DNA of 64,000 nt. Origin: CALROG01 sp943369755 (GTDB lineage: Bacteria; Pseudomonadota; Gammaproteobacteria; Burkholderiales; Burkholderiaceae_C). Under the pieces are notes generated by a model that saw nothing but the letters and a program-made list of their open reading frames with translations, ran no database searches and was not told the origin of the DNA. The stretch covers positions 6,117 through 70,116 of the forward strand of contig CALROG020000019.1 in the NCBI GenBank assembly GCA_943369755.1, in the 5' to 3' direction. Positions 17,177 through 25,338 of the stretch are shown piece after piece. Position 1 is the first letter of the stretch, and each line of letters begins with the position of its first letter. A program made the translations under genes and the position numbers.

Positions 17177-18190
17177 TTGATTATATCGACGGGTACCGGG
17201 TCCGACGCATACGAGCTGGCGGACGAACCCGAAGAAACCGGTCCTGACAGCGAGTTGCGGGCGCTGACGATTGACGCGCCCTGGCACGCCGAGCGGCTGG
17301 ACCGCGCCCTGGCCGCGCTGGTGCCTGAGTTCTCGCGCAGCTACTTGCAGCAACTGATTGAGGCTGGCGCGGTACGCATCAATGGTGTTGCGGTGACCAA
17401 GCCCTCGGTGAAGGTCAAGGCCGGGGATGCTGGTGAGATCGAGCTCAGGCCCACGCCGCAAAGCCAGGCCTTCCTGCCCGAGGCCATGGCCCTTGACGTG
17501 GTGTTTCAGGACGAGTACCTGCGGGTGATCAACAAGCCCGCCGGGCTGGTAGTGCACCCGGCACCGGGCAACTGGCGCGGCACCTTGCTCAACGGCTTGC
17601 TGGCCGACGATGCCAAGGCCCGGCTGCTGCCGCGTGCCGGTATCGTGCACCGGTTGGACAAGGACACCAGCGGTCTGATGGTGGTGGCCCGCAGTCGCGC
17701 GGCCATGGACGCGCTGGTGTTGGGTATTGCGGCGCGTGAGGTGGGTCGCCAGTACCTGGCGCTTGCGCACCGGCCCTGGAAAGGCATCAGCCCGCGCGAG
17801 GTGGACGCCCCGATTGGCCGTGACCCGCGCAACCGGCTGCGAATGGCGGCGGTAGATCTTGCGCGCAGCCCGGGCAAATCAGCCCAAACCGGTTTGGAAC
17901 TTGTCGAAAACGCTGCCGAAGGTTGCTGGGTACGCTGCACTTTGCGCACTGGGCGCACCCACCAGATTCGTGTGCACATGGCGTCGATCGGGCACCCCCT
18001 GGTGGGCGACGCGCTCTACGGCGGTGCGGCGGCGGCCGGGCTGCAGCGCCAGGCCCTGCATGCGTTTCGGCTGGCATTCAATCACCCGATCACGGCTCAG
18101 CCTTTGGTGTTTCATGCCCCGTTACCGAAGGACCTGCGTGAGGCGTTGGCCGCATGGGGCCTGCGTTACAATGACACGCAATGGCAGTGA
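17177..18190 (+). CDS. rluD: 23S rRNA pseudouridine synthase RluD
   Basis: About 337 residues. An S4 RNA-binding domain (ERLDRALAALVPEFSRSYLQQLI) is followed by the RluA-type catalytic domain with the signature GIVHRLDKDTSGLMVVA, in which Asp of RLDKD is the nucleophile, and TGRTHQIRVHMAS. RluD makes pseudouridines 1911, 1915 and 1917 in 23S rRNA helix 69. No ATG exists near the domain start; TTG at 17177 (or 17162) is the likely start, while the frame stays open back to 17051 inside the divergent bamD. The start is therefore uncertain. Confidence 0.88.
   Translation: MIISTGTGSDAYELADEPEETGPDSELRALTIDAPWHAERLDRALAALVPEFSRSYLQQLIEAGAVRINGVAVTKPSVKVKAGDAGEIELRPTPQSQAFLPEAMALDVVFQDEYLRVINKPAGLVVHPAPGNWRGTLLNGLLADDAKARLLPRAGIVHRLDKDTSGLMVVARSRAAMDALVLGIAAREVGRQYLALAHRPWKGISPREVDAPIGRDPRNRLRMAAVDLARSPGKSAQTGLELVENAAEGCWVRCTLRTGRTHQIRVHMASIGHPLVGDALYGGAAAAGLQRQALHAFRLAFNHPITAQPLVFHAPLPKDLREALAAWGLRYNDTQWQ
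17180..17185 (-). promoter_or_regulatory. Candidate -10 box for bamD
   Basis: Read on the minus strand this is TATAAT, 32 nt upstream of the bamD ATG. No good -35 box is found 16-18 nt further up, so the promoter is only partly supported. It overlaps the 5' end of the divergent rluD. Confidence 0.45.
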
Positions 18191-18314
18191 GCCATGGCCG
18201 CCCAACAAGGGCGGCTTGCACCGAGAGGCCTGTAGCTTGACCCCGGTGCCCAGCGTTGAATCGCTCCCGAATCACCTTTGATTGACGCGCCACCCGGCGC
18301 CCCGGAACCAGACC

Positions 18315-18998
18315 ATGAATACGACGGATGCCAAGCGCGTCCTCGAAACCGCGCTGATTTGTGCCCAGCAGCCCCTGCCGGTCAGGGAGATGCGCGTCCT
18401 GTTCAATGACGAACTTGGCGCAGACACCCTCAAGACGCTGTTGCATGAGTTGCAAAATGACTGGGCGCAGCGCGGCGTCGAGCTGGTTGGCGTGGCCAGT
18501 GGCTGGCGCTTCCAGAGTCGGCCCGAGATGCGCGAATACCTTGACCGGCTGCACCCCGAGAAGCCGCCCAAGTACACCCGCGCCACACTGGAGACTTTGG
18601 CCATCATTGCCTACCGCCAACCGGTGACGCGTGGCGATATGGAAGACATCCGTGGCGTCACCATCAACAGCCTGATCCTTAAACAGCTCGAAGACCGTGG
18701 CTGGGTTGAGGTGATCGGCCACCGTGAGGCTGCGGGGCGCCCGGCGCTGTTTGCCACCACTCGCCAGTTTCTGGACGACCTGGGCATCGAGTCGCTGGAC
18801 CAGCTCCCCGAGCTGGGTGACCCGGCCCAGCAGGCCGGCGTTTTCGAAGCGCTAACCATGGCCGAAGATGCCTCCCAGCCCGGCCTGCCCATGGAGGCCG
18901 AAGCAGAAGCCGGGGCAGACGCCCCGGCCAGCCTCAGCCCGGCTGCGCAGTCCGGCGATGCCGCTGCAGACGATGTAACCGACCCGATCGGAACCTGA
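18315..18998 (+). CDS. scpB: Chromosome segregation/condensation protein ScpB
   Basis: A 227-residue protein with the two winged-helix domains of ScpB: RVLETALICAQQPLPV near the N-terminus and the signature LETLAIIAYRQPVTRGDMEDIRGV around residues 90-115, then REAAGRPALFATTRQFLDDLGI. ScpB joins ScpA and SMC in bacterial condensin. A disordered acidic Ala/Glu tail of about 50 residues follows. No scpA is adjacent in this window. The ATG at 18315 has a GGAA site; a TTG at 18282 is a weaker alternative. The next gene starts 1 nt after the stop. Confidence 0.9.
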   Translation: MNTTDAKRVLETALICAQQPLPVREMRVLFNDELGADTLKTLLHELQNDWAQRGVELVGVASGWRFQSRPEMREYLDRLHPEKPPKYTRATLETLAIIAYRQPVTRGDMEDIRGVTINSLILKQLEDRGWVEVIGHREAAGRPALFATTRQFLDDLGIESLDQLPELGDPAQQAGVFEALTMAEDASQPGLPMEAEAEAGADAPASLSPAAQSGDAAADDVTDPIGT

Positions 18999-18999
18999 C

Positions 19000-20442
19000 A
19001 TGAACGAATCGACTGACGGCCTCCCACGACCCCTGCCCGAGCTGGCTCCAGCCCCGCCGCTAGAGGAAAAAGTGCCTCTAGCCCGCATGGAATATACGCC
19101 ACCCACTATCGAAACAATAGCAGATGACGAAGACGACATCGACGGCAACCCGGCAACCCCGGTGCCTGCCGGGCCGCGCGAAGTGGTCCCGGCGATCCAG
19201 TTTTCCGATGTGGTATCCGGCCAGTTTGACGCGGACGAGGAAAGCCCCGAAGTTGGTCTGCCCAAGCGCGTGTTGGCACCCCAGGCTGAGACCCCAAAGC
19301 TGCACAAGGTGCTGGCGCAGGCCGGCCTGGGTTCAAGGCTGGAGATGGAGCAGCTGATCATGGAAGGGCGGATCTCGGTCAATAACGAGCCAGCCCACAT
19401 TGGCCAGCGGATCCAGTTTGGCGACCAGGTCAAGGTCAATGGCAAGCCTATTCGCTTTCGCATTGCGCCGCCTCCTGCCCGGGTGATTGCTTACCACAAG
19501 CCTGTGGGGGAGGTGGTTACGAATGACGATCCGCAGAACCGTCCGACAGTGTTCCGCAAGTTGCCCAAGCTGTTTCAGGGCAAGTGGCAATCCGTCGGTC
19601 GGCTGGACTTGAACACTGAAGGGCTGCTACTTTTTACCAGCTCGGGCGAGCTTGCCAACCAGCTCATGCACCCGCGCTTTGGCCTGGAACGTGAGTACGC
19701 AGTGCGGGTGCTCGGGGCCCTGAACAAGGAAGAAAAGGAACGCCTGCTGGGGGGTGTTCGGCTGGACGACGGAATGGCCCAGTTTGGATCGATTGAAGAA
19801 GGTGGCGGTGAGGGTGCCAACACCTGGTATCGCGTCACGATCTCGGAAGGCCGCAACCGTGAAGTGCGGCGCATGTTTGAAGCCGTCGGCCATGCGGTCA
19901 GCCGGTTGATCCGCATCCGCTACGGTGCCATGCAATTGCCACGCGGCCTCAAGCGTGGTGCCTGGATGGAGCTCGACGACCGCGACATCCGGGCGCTGGT
20001 GCAGGCTGCGGGTGGCCCAGCCGCAGAGCGCCCTGCGCGGGCAGACGCCGGAGCCGACGCCGAACGTCAGCCGCGCGGCGAAGGCGGGGGTGGGCGAAAT
20101 CGGCGCCGGGGCGGGCGGGGTGGCGGCCCGCGTGGCGATGGACCACGCCCCTCAGGCAACCAAATTGGCGGCCAGGGCGGGGGTCAAGGTGGCGGGCAGG
20201 GAAGCGGTGGCCCGGGTCAGCGGCGCAAAGAGCGCGGCGACCGGGGGGAGCGCGGCGGCGGCCAGGGGGGCAGTGCCCAGCCCGATCCGATGAAGACCGC
20301 TTTTGGCTACATTGGTGCGGACAGCTTTACTCGCCAGCGCCAGGGGCAAGGTCAGGGCCAGGGCCAGGGCAACGGCCCGCGTCGTGGCGGCTCTGGTGGT
20401 GGGCAGCGTCGCGGTGGCGGTGGTGGCGGGCGCAGCCGCTAG
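19000..20442 (+). CDS. rluB: RluB/RsuA-family rRNA pseudouridine synthase with Gly/Arg-rich tail
   Basis: A 480-residue protein. An acidic disordered N-terminus (1-85) precedes an S4 domain (KLHKVLAQAGLGSRLEMEQL) and the RsuA/RluB catalytic domain containing GRLDLNTEGLLLFTSSGEL, whose Asp is the nucleophile, and SEGRNREVRRMFEAVGH. RluB modifies U2605 of 23S rRNA. The last 130 residues are low-complexity Gly/Arg/Gln repeats, much longer than in E. coli RluB. The N-terminal extension contains a copy of the dispersed repeat. It follows scpB by 1 nt, a common pairing. Confidence 0.92.
   Translation: MNESTDGLPRPLPELAPAPPLEEKVPLARMEYTPPTIETIADDEDDIDGNPATPVPAGPREVVPAIQFSDVVSGQFDADEESPEVGLPKRVLAPQAETPKLHKVLAQAGLGSRLEMEQLIMEGRISVNNEPAHIGQRIQFGDQVKVNGKPIRFRIAPPPARVIAYHKPVGEVVTNDDPQNRPTVFRKLPKLFQGKWQSVGRLDLNTEGLLLFTSSGELANQLMHPRFGLEREYAVRVLGALNKEEKERLLGGVRLDDGMAQFGSIEEGGGEGANTWYRVTISEGRNREVRRMFEAVGHAVSRLIRIRYGAMQLPRGLKRGAWMELDDRDIRALVQAAGGPAAERPARADAGADAERQPRGEGGGGRNRRRGGRGGGPRGDGPRPSGNQIGGQGGGQGGGQGSGGPGQRRKERGDRGERGGGQGGSAQPDPMKTAFGYIGADSFTRQRQGQGQGQGQGNGPRRGGSGGGQRRGGGGGGRSR
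19060..19121 (-). repeat. Dispersed N16 repeat, copy 2 (inside rluB)
   Basis: On the minus strand GATAGTGG (19103-19110), 16 nt, then GCGGGCTA (19079-19086), followed by a CTAGAGGC-type inverted end (CTAGAGG and CCTCTAG flank it). It lies in frame in the poorly conserved N-terminus of rluB. Confidence 0.75.
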
Positions 20443-20534
20443 GTCGCATCAGTTTCACACGCGCAGGTTAAAATGCGAGGCTTTGCCCAGTTGGCAAAAG
20501 CCGAAAAACTTTACGCTTCAGGAAGAAAACTCAA

Positions 20535-20960
20535 ATGGCTATCGAACGCACTCTCTCCATCATCAAGCCCGACGCCGTGGCCAAGAACGTCATCGGCCAG
20601 ATTTACGCCCGTTTTGAGGCCGCTGGCCTGAAAGTGATTGCCGCCAAGATGGCGCACCTGTCGCGTGGCGAGGCCGAGCAGTTCTATGCAGTTCACAAAG
20701 AGCGCCCGTTCTTCAAGGATCTGGTTGAATTCATGATCTCCGGCCCGGTGATGATCCAGGCGCTTGAGGGTGAAGGCGCAATCCTCAAGAACCGCGACCT
20801 GATGGGTGCCACCGATCCCAAGAAGGCCGCTCCCGGCACCATTCGCGCAGACTTTGCCGACAGCATTGATGCCAATGCTGTGCATGGTTCCGACGCTCCC
20901 GAAACTGCCATGGCAGAAGTCTCGTTCTTCTTCCCCGGCATGAACGTCTATTCGCGTTAA
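20535..20960 (+). CDS. ndk: Nucleoside diphosphate kinase
   Basis: A 141-residue enzyme that transfers the terminal phosphate from NTPs to NDPs through phospho-His117 in NAVHGSDA. Family motifs are TLSIIKPDAV at the N-terminus and the Kpn-loop region RADFADSI; length is exactly that of bacterial Ndk. A TAAAAT candidate -10 lies at 20469-20474, and a small stem-loop (GGCTTTGCC with GGCAAAAGCC, 20479-20502) lies in the leader. The ribosome site is aggaag. It leads the housekeeping run continuing with rlmN, pilF, rodZ and ispG. Confidence 0.97.
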   Translation: MAIERTLSIIKPDAVAKNVIGQIYARFEAAGLKVIAAKMAHLSRGEAEQFYAVHKERPFFKDLVEFMISGPVMIQALEGEGAILKNRDLMGATDPKKAAPGTIRADFADSIDANAVHGSDAPETAMAEVSFFFPGMNVYSR

Positions 20961-20969
20961 AAGGACCAG

Positions 20970-22202
20970 ATGACGGCCTGTCCTGAGCCAGGTCAAAGGG
21001 CCAACCTTCTCGACTTCGATCTCGAGGGATTGGCCGCGTTTTGCGAGCGGCTTGGAGAAAAGCGCTTCCGTGCCACCCAGCTGTTTCGCTGGATCCACCA
21101 AAAGGGCGCGACTGACTTCGACCAGATGAGCGATCTGGCCAAGTCCCTGCGCGAGAAGCTCAAAACCTCGGCCCGGCTTTGCGGCTTGCAGGTTATTTCC
21201 ACACATGAGTCAAGCGACGGCACCATCAAGTGGCTGTTTGATGTGGGCCATGGCGATGCTGTAGAGGCCGTGTTCATTCCGGAGTACGGCGACTCCGGGC
21301 CGACCCAGGGCGACGTAGCGCCCTCGCGGGGGGCGGCAGCCGCAGGCGGCCGGGGGCTGTCAATTCTCGACCGCGGCACGCTATGCGTGTCGTCCCAGGC
21401 CGGCTGCGCTGTGGGGTGCCGCTTCTGCTCCACCGGCCACCAGGGTTTCAGCCGCAATCTCGGGGCCGGCGAGATCGTCGCCCAGCTCTGGTTTGCCGAG
21501 CATTTCTTGCGCAAGCACCTGAACACCAATGAGCGCGTCATCTCCAATGTGGTCATGATGGGCATGGGTGAGCCGCTGCAAAACTACGCAGCGCTGGTGC
21601 CGGCGCTGCGCGTCATGCTGGACGACCACGGCTACGGATTGTCGCGGCGTCGTGTCACCGTATCCACTTCGGGTGTGGTGCCCATGATGGACCGGCTGGG
21701 GGCCGATTGCCCGGTGGCGCTGGCGGTGTCGCTGCATGCGCCCACCGATGCGCTGCGCGACAACCTGGTGCCACTCAACAAGAAGTATCCGCTGGTCGAA
21801 CTGCTGGAGGCCTGCAAGCGCTACCTGGTGCACGCGCCGCGGGACTTCATCACGTTCGAGTACTGCATGCTTGACGGGGTCAATGACCAGCCCGAGCATG
21901 CCCGGCAACTGGTTGAGCTGGTACGCGGGCACGGTGTCTCGTGCAAGTTCAACCTGATCCCGTTCAATCCGTTTCCGGCTTCGGGCCTGTTACGTTCTCC
22001 CCAGGCCCGGGTACTGGCTTTCGCGAAAATCCTCAGCGATGCTGGTATCGTCACCACTGTGCGCAAAACGCGCGGAGACGACATTGACGCGGCCTGCGGC
22101 CAGCTCGCGGGCGACGTTAAAGACCGCACCCGCGTAGGTGAGCGAATTGCCCAGCAGCGCATCGTAATGCTGACACCCGACCGACGCCCTGTTGGTGGGT
22201 AA
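20970..22202 (+). CDS. rlmN: Dual-specificity 23S rRNA/tRNA A2-methyltransferase RlmN, with insertion
   Basis: A 410-residue radical SAM methyltransferase that makes m2A2503 in 23S rRNA and m2A37 in some tRNAs. The radical SAM cluster is CAVGCRFC (Cys146, 150, 153). A C-terminal conserved Cys (AACGQL) fits the methyl-carrying pair. Between VFIPE and DRGTLC, normally joined by one or two residues, sit about 28 extra residues (106-133; Gly/Ala/Pro/Arg-rich) encoded by palindromic GC-rich DNA. They fall in a surface loop before the catalytic cluster. It sits between ndk and pilF, a common order. Confidence 0.94.
   Translation: MTACPEPGQRANLLDFDLEGLAAFCERLGEKRFRATQLFRWIHQKGATDFDQMSDLAKSLREKLKTSARLCGLQVISTHESSDGTIKWLFDVGHGDAVEAVFIPEYGDSGPTQGDVAPSRGAAAAGGRGLSILDRGTLCVSSQAGCAVGCRFCSTGHQGFSRNLGAGEIVAQLWFAEHFLRKHLNTNERVISNVVMMGMGEPLQNYAALVPALRVMLDDHGYGLSRRRVTVSTSGVVPMMDRLGADCPVALAVSLHAPTDALRDNLVPLNKKYPLVELLEACKRYLVHAPRDFITFEYCMLDGVNDQPEHARQLVELVRGHGVSCKFNLIPFNPFPASGLLRSPQARVLAFAKILSDAGIVTTVRKTRGDDIDAACGQLAGDVKDRTRVGERIAQQRIVMLTPDRRPVGG
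21285..21368. repeat. REP-like in-frame insertion in rlmN
   Basis: This GC-rich segment encodes residues 106-133 of RlmN and interrupts an otherwise conserved junction. Read on the minus strand it has a GCCGCCTGCGGC-type palindrome, then a C run, a short spacer and a G run, the same architecture as the repeat at 9984-10060. Common origin is inferred, not proven. Confidence 0.5.
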
Positions 22203-22219
22203 AAGGAGACCCTGAAGCC

Positions 22220-23044
22220 ATGAAACTGTCTGTGTTGGGCGAATCGACTGGGGGGCGCTGGCTCCTTTGGACCTGCATGGCAGTTTGCGTGTCGCTGGGG
22301 GGCTGCGCCAGCAAGCCCGGCGGCGGGCAGGCCGGTCAGAACGACATCATGACCGAATCCGATGAGCCCGAAGGCCGCAAGCGCGCCCGCATCCGCATGG
22401 AGCTGGCGGTCGGCTACTTCGAGCAGGGGCAGACAAAAATTGCCCTGGACGAACTCAAGCAAGTCATCACCGCAGACCCGAACTTCCCCGACGCCTACAA
22501 CCTGCGTGGCCTGATTTACATGCGGCTCAACGACTTTCGCCAGGCCGAAGACAGTTTTCGCCGGGCTGTAGCGCTGAATCCGCGGGATGCCAATTCGCTG
22601 CACAACTTTGGCTGGTTGCAGTGCCAGCAGGGGCGCTACACAGAGTCGTTCCAGTCGTTTGAGCAAGCGATGGCCAACCCGCTGTACGCTGACCGCGCCA
22701 AAACGCTGATGGCGCTGGGTCTGTGCCAGGCGCGCGCTGGACAGCGGGCTGAGGCCGAGCGCAGCCTGTCCCGGGCCTATGAGCTGGACGCCGGCAACCC
22801 GGTGACGGGGTTCAACCTGGCCAACCTGCTGTTCCAGCGCGGCGAATTCCAGCGCGCGCAGTTCTACATTCGGCGTCTCAACAACACCGAGCTGGCCAAT
22901 GCCGAAACGCTGTGGCTGGGCATTAAGGTTGAACGCCGGATGAACGACCGGGTGGCCATGAGTCAACTCGGTGAACAATTGAAAAAGCGCTATCCGCAGT
23001 CCAGGGAAATCGCTGCATATGAACGGGGGGCGTTTGATGAGTGA
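22220..23044 (+). CDS. pilF: Type IV pilus biogenesis/stability lipoprotein PilF (PilW)
   Basis: A 274-residue TPR lipoprotein. The signal peptide ends with lipobox SLGGC, and six or so TPR units follow (AVGYFEQGQTKIALDELKQVI, AYNLRGLIYMRLNDFRQAEDSFRRA and onward). In Pseudomonas and Neisseria this pilotin helps the PilQ secretin assemble in the outer membrane. The position between rlmN and rodZ/ispG is the conserved one. Other pilus genes are not in the window, so function in piliation is inferred from family. Confidence 0.88.
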   Translation: MKLSVLGESTGGRWLLWTCMAVCVSLGGCASKPGGGQAGQNDIMTESDEPEGRKRARIRMELAVGYFEQGQTKIALDELKQVITADPNFPDAYNLRGLIYMRLNDFRQAEDSFRRAVALNPRDANSLHNFGWLQCQQGRYTESFQSFEQAMANPLYADRAKTLMALGLCQARAGQRAEAERSLSRAYELDAGNPVTGFNLANLLFQRGEFQRAQFYIRRLNNTELANAETLWLGIKVERRMNDRVAMSQLGEQLKKRYPQSREIAAYERGAFDE

Positions 23045-24056
23045 GCCGGATCAAATCACCGCAACCGAGGCCTTGTCGCAGCCAGAACCGGAGCCGGAGC
23101 CGCAAGCAGCTATGCCTGTGGTGAGTGCGGGCGGAATGCTGCGCGAGGCCCGCGAAGCCGCCGGGCTGCATATTGCTGCGCTGGCGGTGGCGCTGAAGGT
23201 ACCCGTGCGCAAGCTGGAAGCTCTGGAGGCCAACCGGCTGGATCTGCTGCCCGACGCCGTGTTTGTACGTGCGCTGGCGTCCAGCGTGTGCCGCACCCTC
23301 AAGGTTGACCCTGCGCCCGTGCTTCAGTTGTTGCCGCAAACTGCGGCACCACGCCTGACGCCCGCCGAGGGCGGTATTAACACGCCGTTTCGCACCTCCA
23401 GCGAGGTGGCGGGTAGCTCCTGGGCAGATCAGCTGTCCAAGCCGGTCTTTCTGGCGGTGCTGGCCCTGCTGCTCGGCGCGCTGGTGCTGATCTTCCTGCC
23501 TACGGCCAAGCTGCCTGAGCCGGATGCCGTGCGCCCCGAGACCACGACCAGCACGCCTTCGGTATCTCCTGCGGTGGCAACGGCACCAACGGCGCTGGCG
23601 CAGCCCGAGGTGGCACCGGTTGTTGTCCCGCCGCCAGCTGCTGCCAAGGGCGTCACGCCAGCGCCCCCTGCTCAGCCCACCTTGATCGTGACGCCGGCCG
23701 TCAAAGCACCGACGGTTTCCCCCAGCTTTTCGGTCGCGCTGTCCACGCCAACGGTCGCCAGCCCTACCCTGGTTTTGACGCCGGGCGCAACGCCAGTCGT
23801 CAGCGCAGCGTTGCCGACTACGGGCATCGTGGTGTTCAAGACCAAAGGCCCATCGTGGGTGGAGGTCACTGACGCCAGGGGCGTGGTTGCCGTGCGCAAA
23901 ATCGTCAGCCCGGGTGAGACTGTCGGTGCCAGCGGTACGCTGCCGCTGGCAGTCGTTATTGGACGCGCAGACGCCACTGAAGTACAGGTTCGTGGCAGGG
24001 CTTACGATCTGGCCCCGGTTGCGCGCGATAACGTCGCCCGATTCGAGGTGAAGTAA
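23037..24056 (+). CDS. rodZ: RodZ-like helix-turn-helix membrane protein
   Basis: About 339 residues. Domains in order: cytoplasmic Cro/C1-type HTH (34-95, GGMLREAREAAGLHIAALA), one transmembrane segment (136-155), a Pro/Ala/Thr-rich periplasmic linker, and a C-terminal DUF4115 beta domain (WVEVTDARGVV). RodZ links MreB to the cell-wall elongation machinery. The ATG at 23037 overlaps the pilF stop by 8 nt and has a G-rich site; an in-frame ATG at 23019 is the alternative. It overlaps ispG by 1 nt. Confidence 0.87.
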   Translation: MSEPDQITATEALSQPEPEPEPQAAMPVVSAGGMLREAREAAGLHIAALAVALKVPVRKLEALEANRLDLLPDAVFVRALASSVCRTLKVDPAPVLQLLPQTAAPRLTPAEGGINTPFRTSSEVAGSSWADQLSKPVFLAVLALLLGALVLIFLPTAKLPEPDAVRPETTTSTPSVSPAVATAPTALAQPEVAPVVVPPPAAAKGVTPAPPAQPTLIVTPAVKAPTVSPSFSVALSTPTVASPTLVLTPGATPVVSAALPTTGIVVFKTKGPSWVEVTDARGVVAVRKIVSPGETVGASGTLPLAVVIGRADATEVQVRGRAYDLAPVARDNVARFEVK

Positions 24057-25330
24057 TGCAAGACTGCCTGCCTATAGAAGCTGCGGCACCCAGGCCGCGC
24101 CGTTCGCGCCAGGCGAACACAGTTTGGGGTTCCCGCGTGGTCACAGTGGGGGGCGACGCGCCCGTGCGCGTTCAGTCCATGACCAACACCGACACCGAAG
24201 ACGCCATTGGCACCGCCATCCAGGTCAAAGAGCTGGCGCTGGCGGGCTCCGAAATGGTGCGCATTACGGTCAACACGCCAGAGGCCGCCCAGCAGGTACC
24301 CTACATCCGCGAGCAACTCGACCGCATGGGCATCGATGTGCCCCTGATTGGCGACTTTCACTACAACGGCCACCGCTTGCTGACCGACGTGCCGGCTTGC
24401 GCCGAGGCGCTGTCCAAGTACCGCATCAACCCCGGCAACGTTGGCAAGGGCGACAAGCACGACAAGCAGTTCGGCCAGATGATTGAAGCCGCGATGCGAT
24501 GGAAAAAACCGGTGCGCATTGGTGTGAACTGGGGCAGCCTGGACCAGGAACTGCTGGCCAGTCTGATGGACTTCAACAGTACCCGGGCCGTGCCCTGGGA
24601 TGCCAAGTCAGTCATGTACGAAGCGCTGGTCACCTCGGCCATTGATTCCGCCAGACTCGCGCAATCCATGGGGATGGACGGCAACCAGATTATTTTGAGC
24701 TGCAAGGTCAGCGGGGTGCAAGACCTGATTTCCGTGTACCGCGAGCTCGCCAAGCGCTGTGATTACGCGTTGCACCTGGGCCTGACGGAAGCCGGCATGG
24801 GCACCAAAGGAACGGCAGCTTCTGCGGTGGCGTTGGGCATTTTGCTGCAAGAGGGCATCGGCGACACGATCCGGGTTTCACTGACACCTCAACCGGGCGA
24901 AGCGCGTACACAAGAAGTGCTGATTGCGTCCGAGATTTTGCAGGCGTTGGGGCTGCGCAGCTTTGTGCCCAGCGTAACCGCCTGCCCGGGTTGCGGTCGC
25001 ACCACCAGCACCACCTTTCAGGAGCTGACCAAGCAGATTGACGACTACCTACGAGCCCAGATGCCGGTGTGGCGCAGCAAGTACCCGGGTGTCGAGAAAA
25101 TGAAGGTGGCAGTCATGGGCTGCATCGTCAACGGCCCGGGCGAGAGCAAGCATGCCGACATCGGCATCAGCCTGCCAGGCACCGGTGAGGCACCAGCCGC
25201 GCCGGTGTTCATTGACGGCCAGAAGGCGCTGACACTGCGCGGCGAGAACATCGCCTCCGAATTCCACCAGATCGTCGAAAACTACGTTGAAAAGCGCTTC
25301 GGCCACGCGCGAGCTGCCGAAACCGCCTGA
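24056..25330 (+). CDS. ispG: 4-hydroxy-3-methylbut-2-en-1-yl diphosphate synthase
   Basis: A 424-residue 4Fe-4S enzyme of the MEP isoprenoid pathway converting MEcPP to HMBPP. The N-terminal TIM barrel opens with VRVQSMTNTDTED; the C-terminal cluster-binding domain has CPGCGRTTSTTF and GCIVNGPGE, giving three Cys ligands plus the conserved Glu. The length is that of the proteobacterial form with an inserted segment. The start codon overlaps the rodZ stop (TAATG), and hisS follows after 8 nt. Confidence 0.97.
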   Translation: MQDCLPIEAAAPRPRRSRQANTVWGSRVVTVGGDAPVRVQSMTNTDTEDAIGTAIQVKELALAGSEMVRITVNTPEAAQQVPYIREQLDRMGIDVPLIGDFHYNGHRLLTDVPACAEALSKYRINPGNVGKGDKHDKQFGQMIEAAMRWKKPVRIGVNWGSLDQELLASLMDFNSTRAVPWDAKSVMYEALVTSAIDSARLAQSMGMDGNQIILSCKVSGVQDLISVYRELAKRCDYALHLGLTEAGMGTKGTAASAVALGILLQEGIGDTIRVSLTPQPGEARTQEVLIASEILQALGLRSFVPSVTACPGCGRTTSTTFQELTKQIDDYLRAQMPVWRSKYPGVEKMKVAVMGCIVNGPGESKHADIGISLPGTGEAPAAPVFIDGQKALTLRGENIASEFHQIVENYVEKRFGHARAAETA

Positions 25331-25338
25331 AGAACCCC

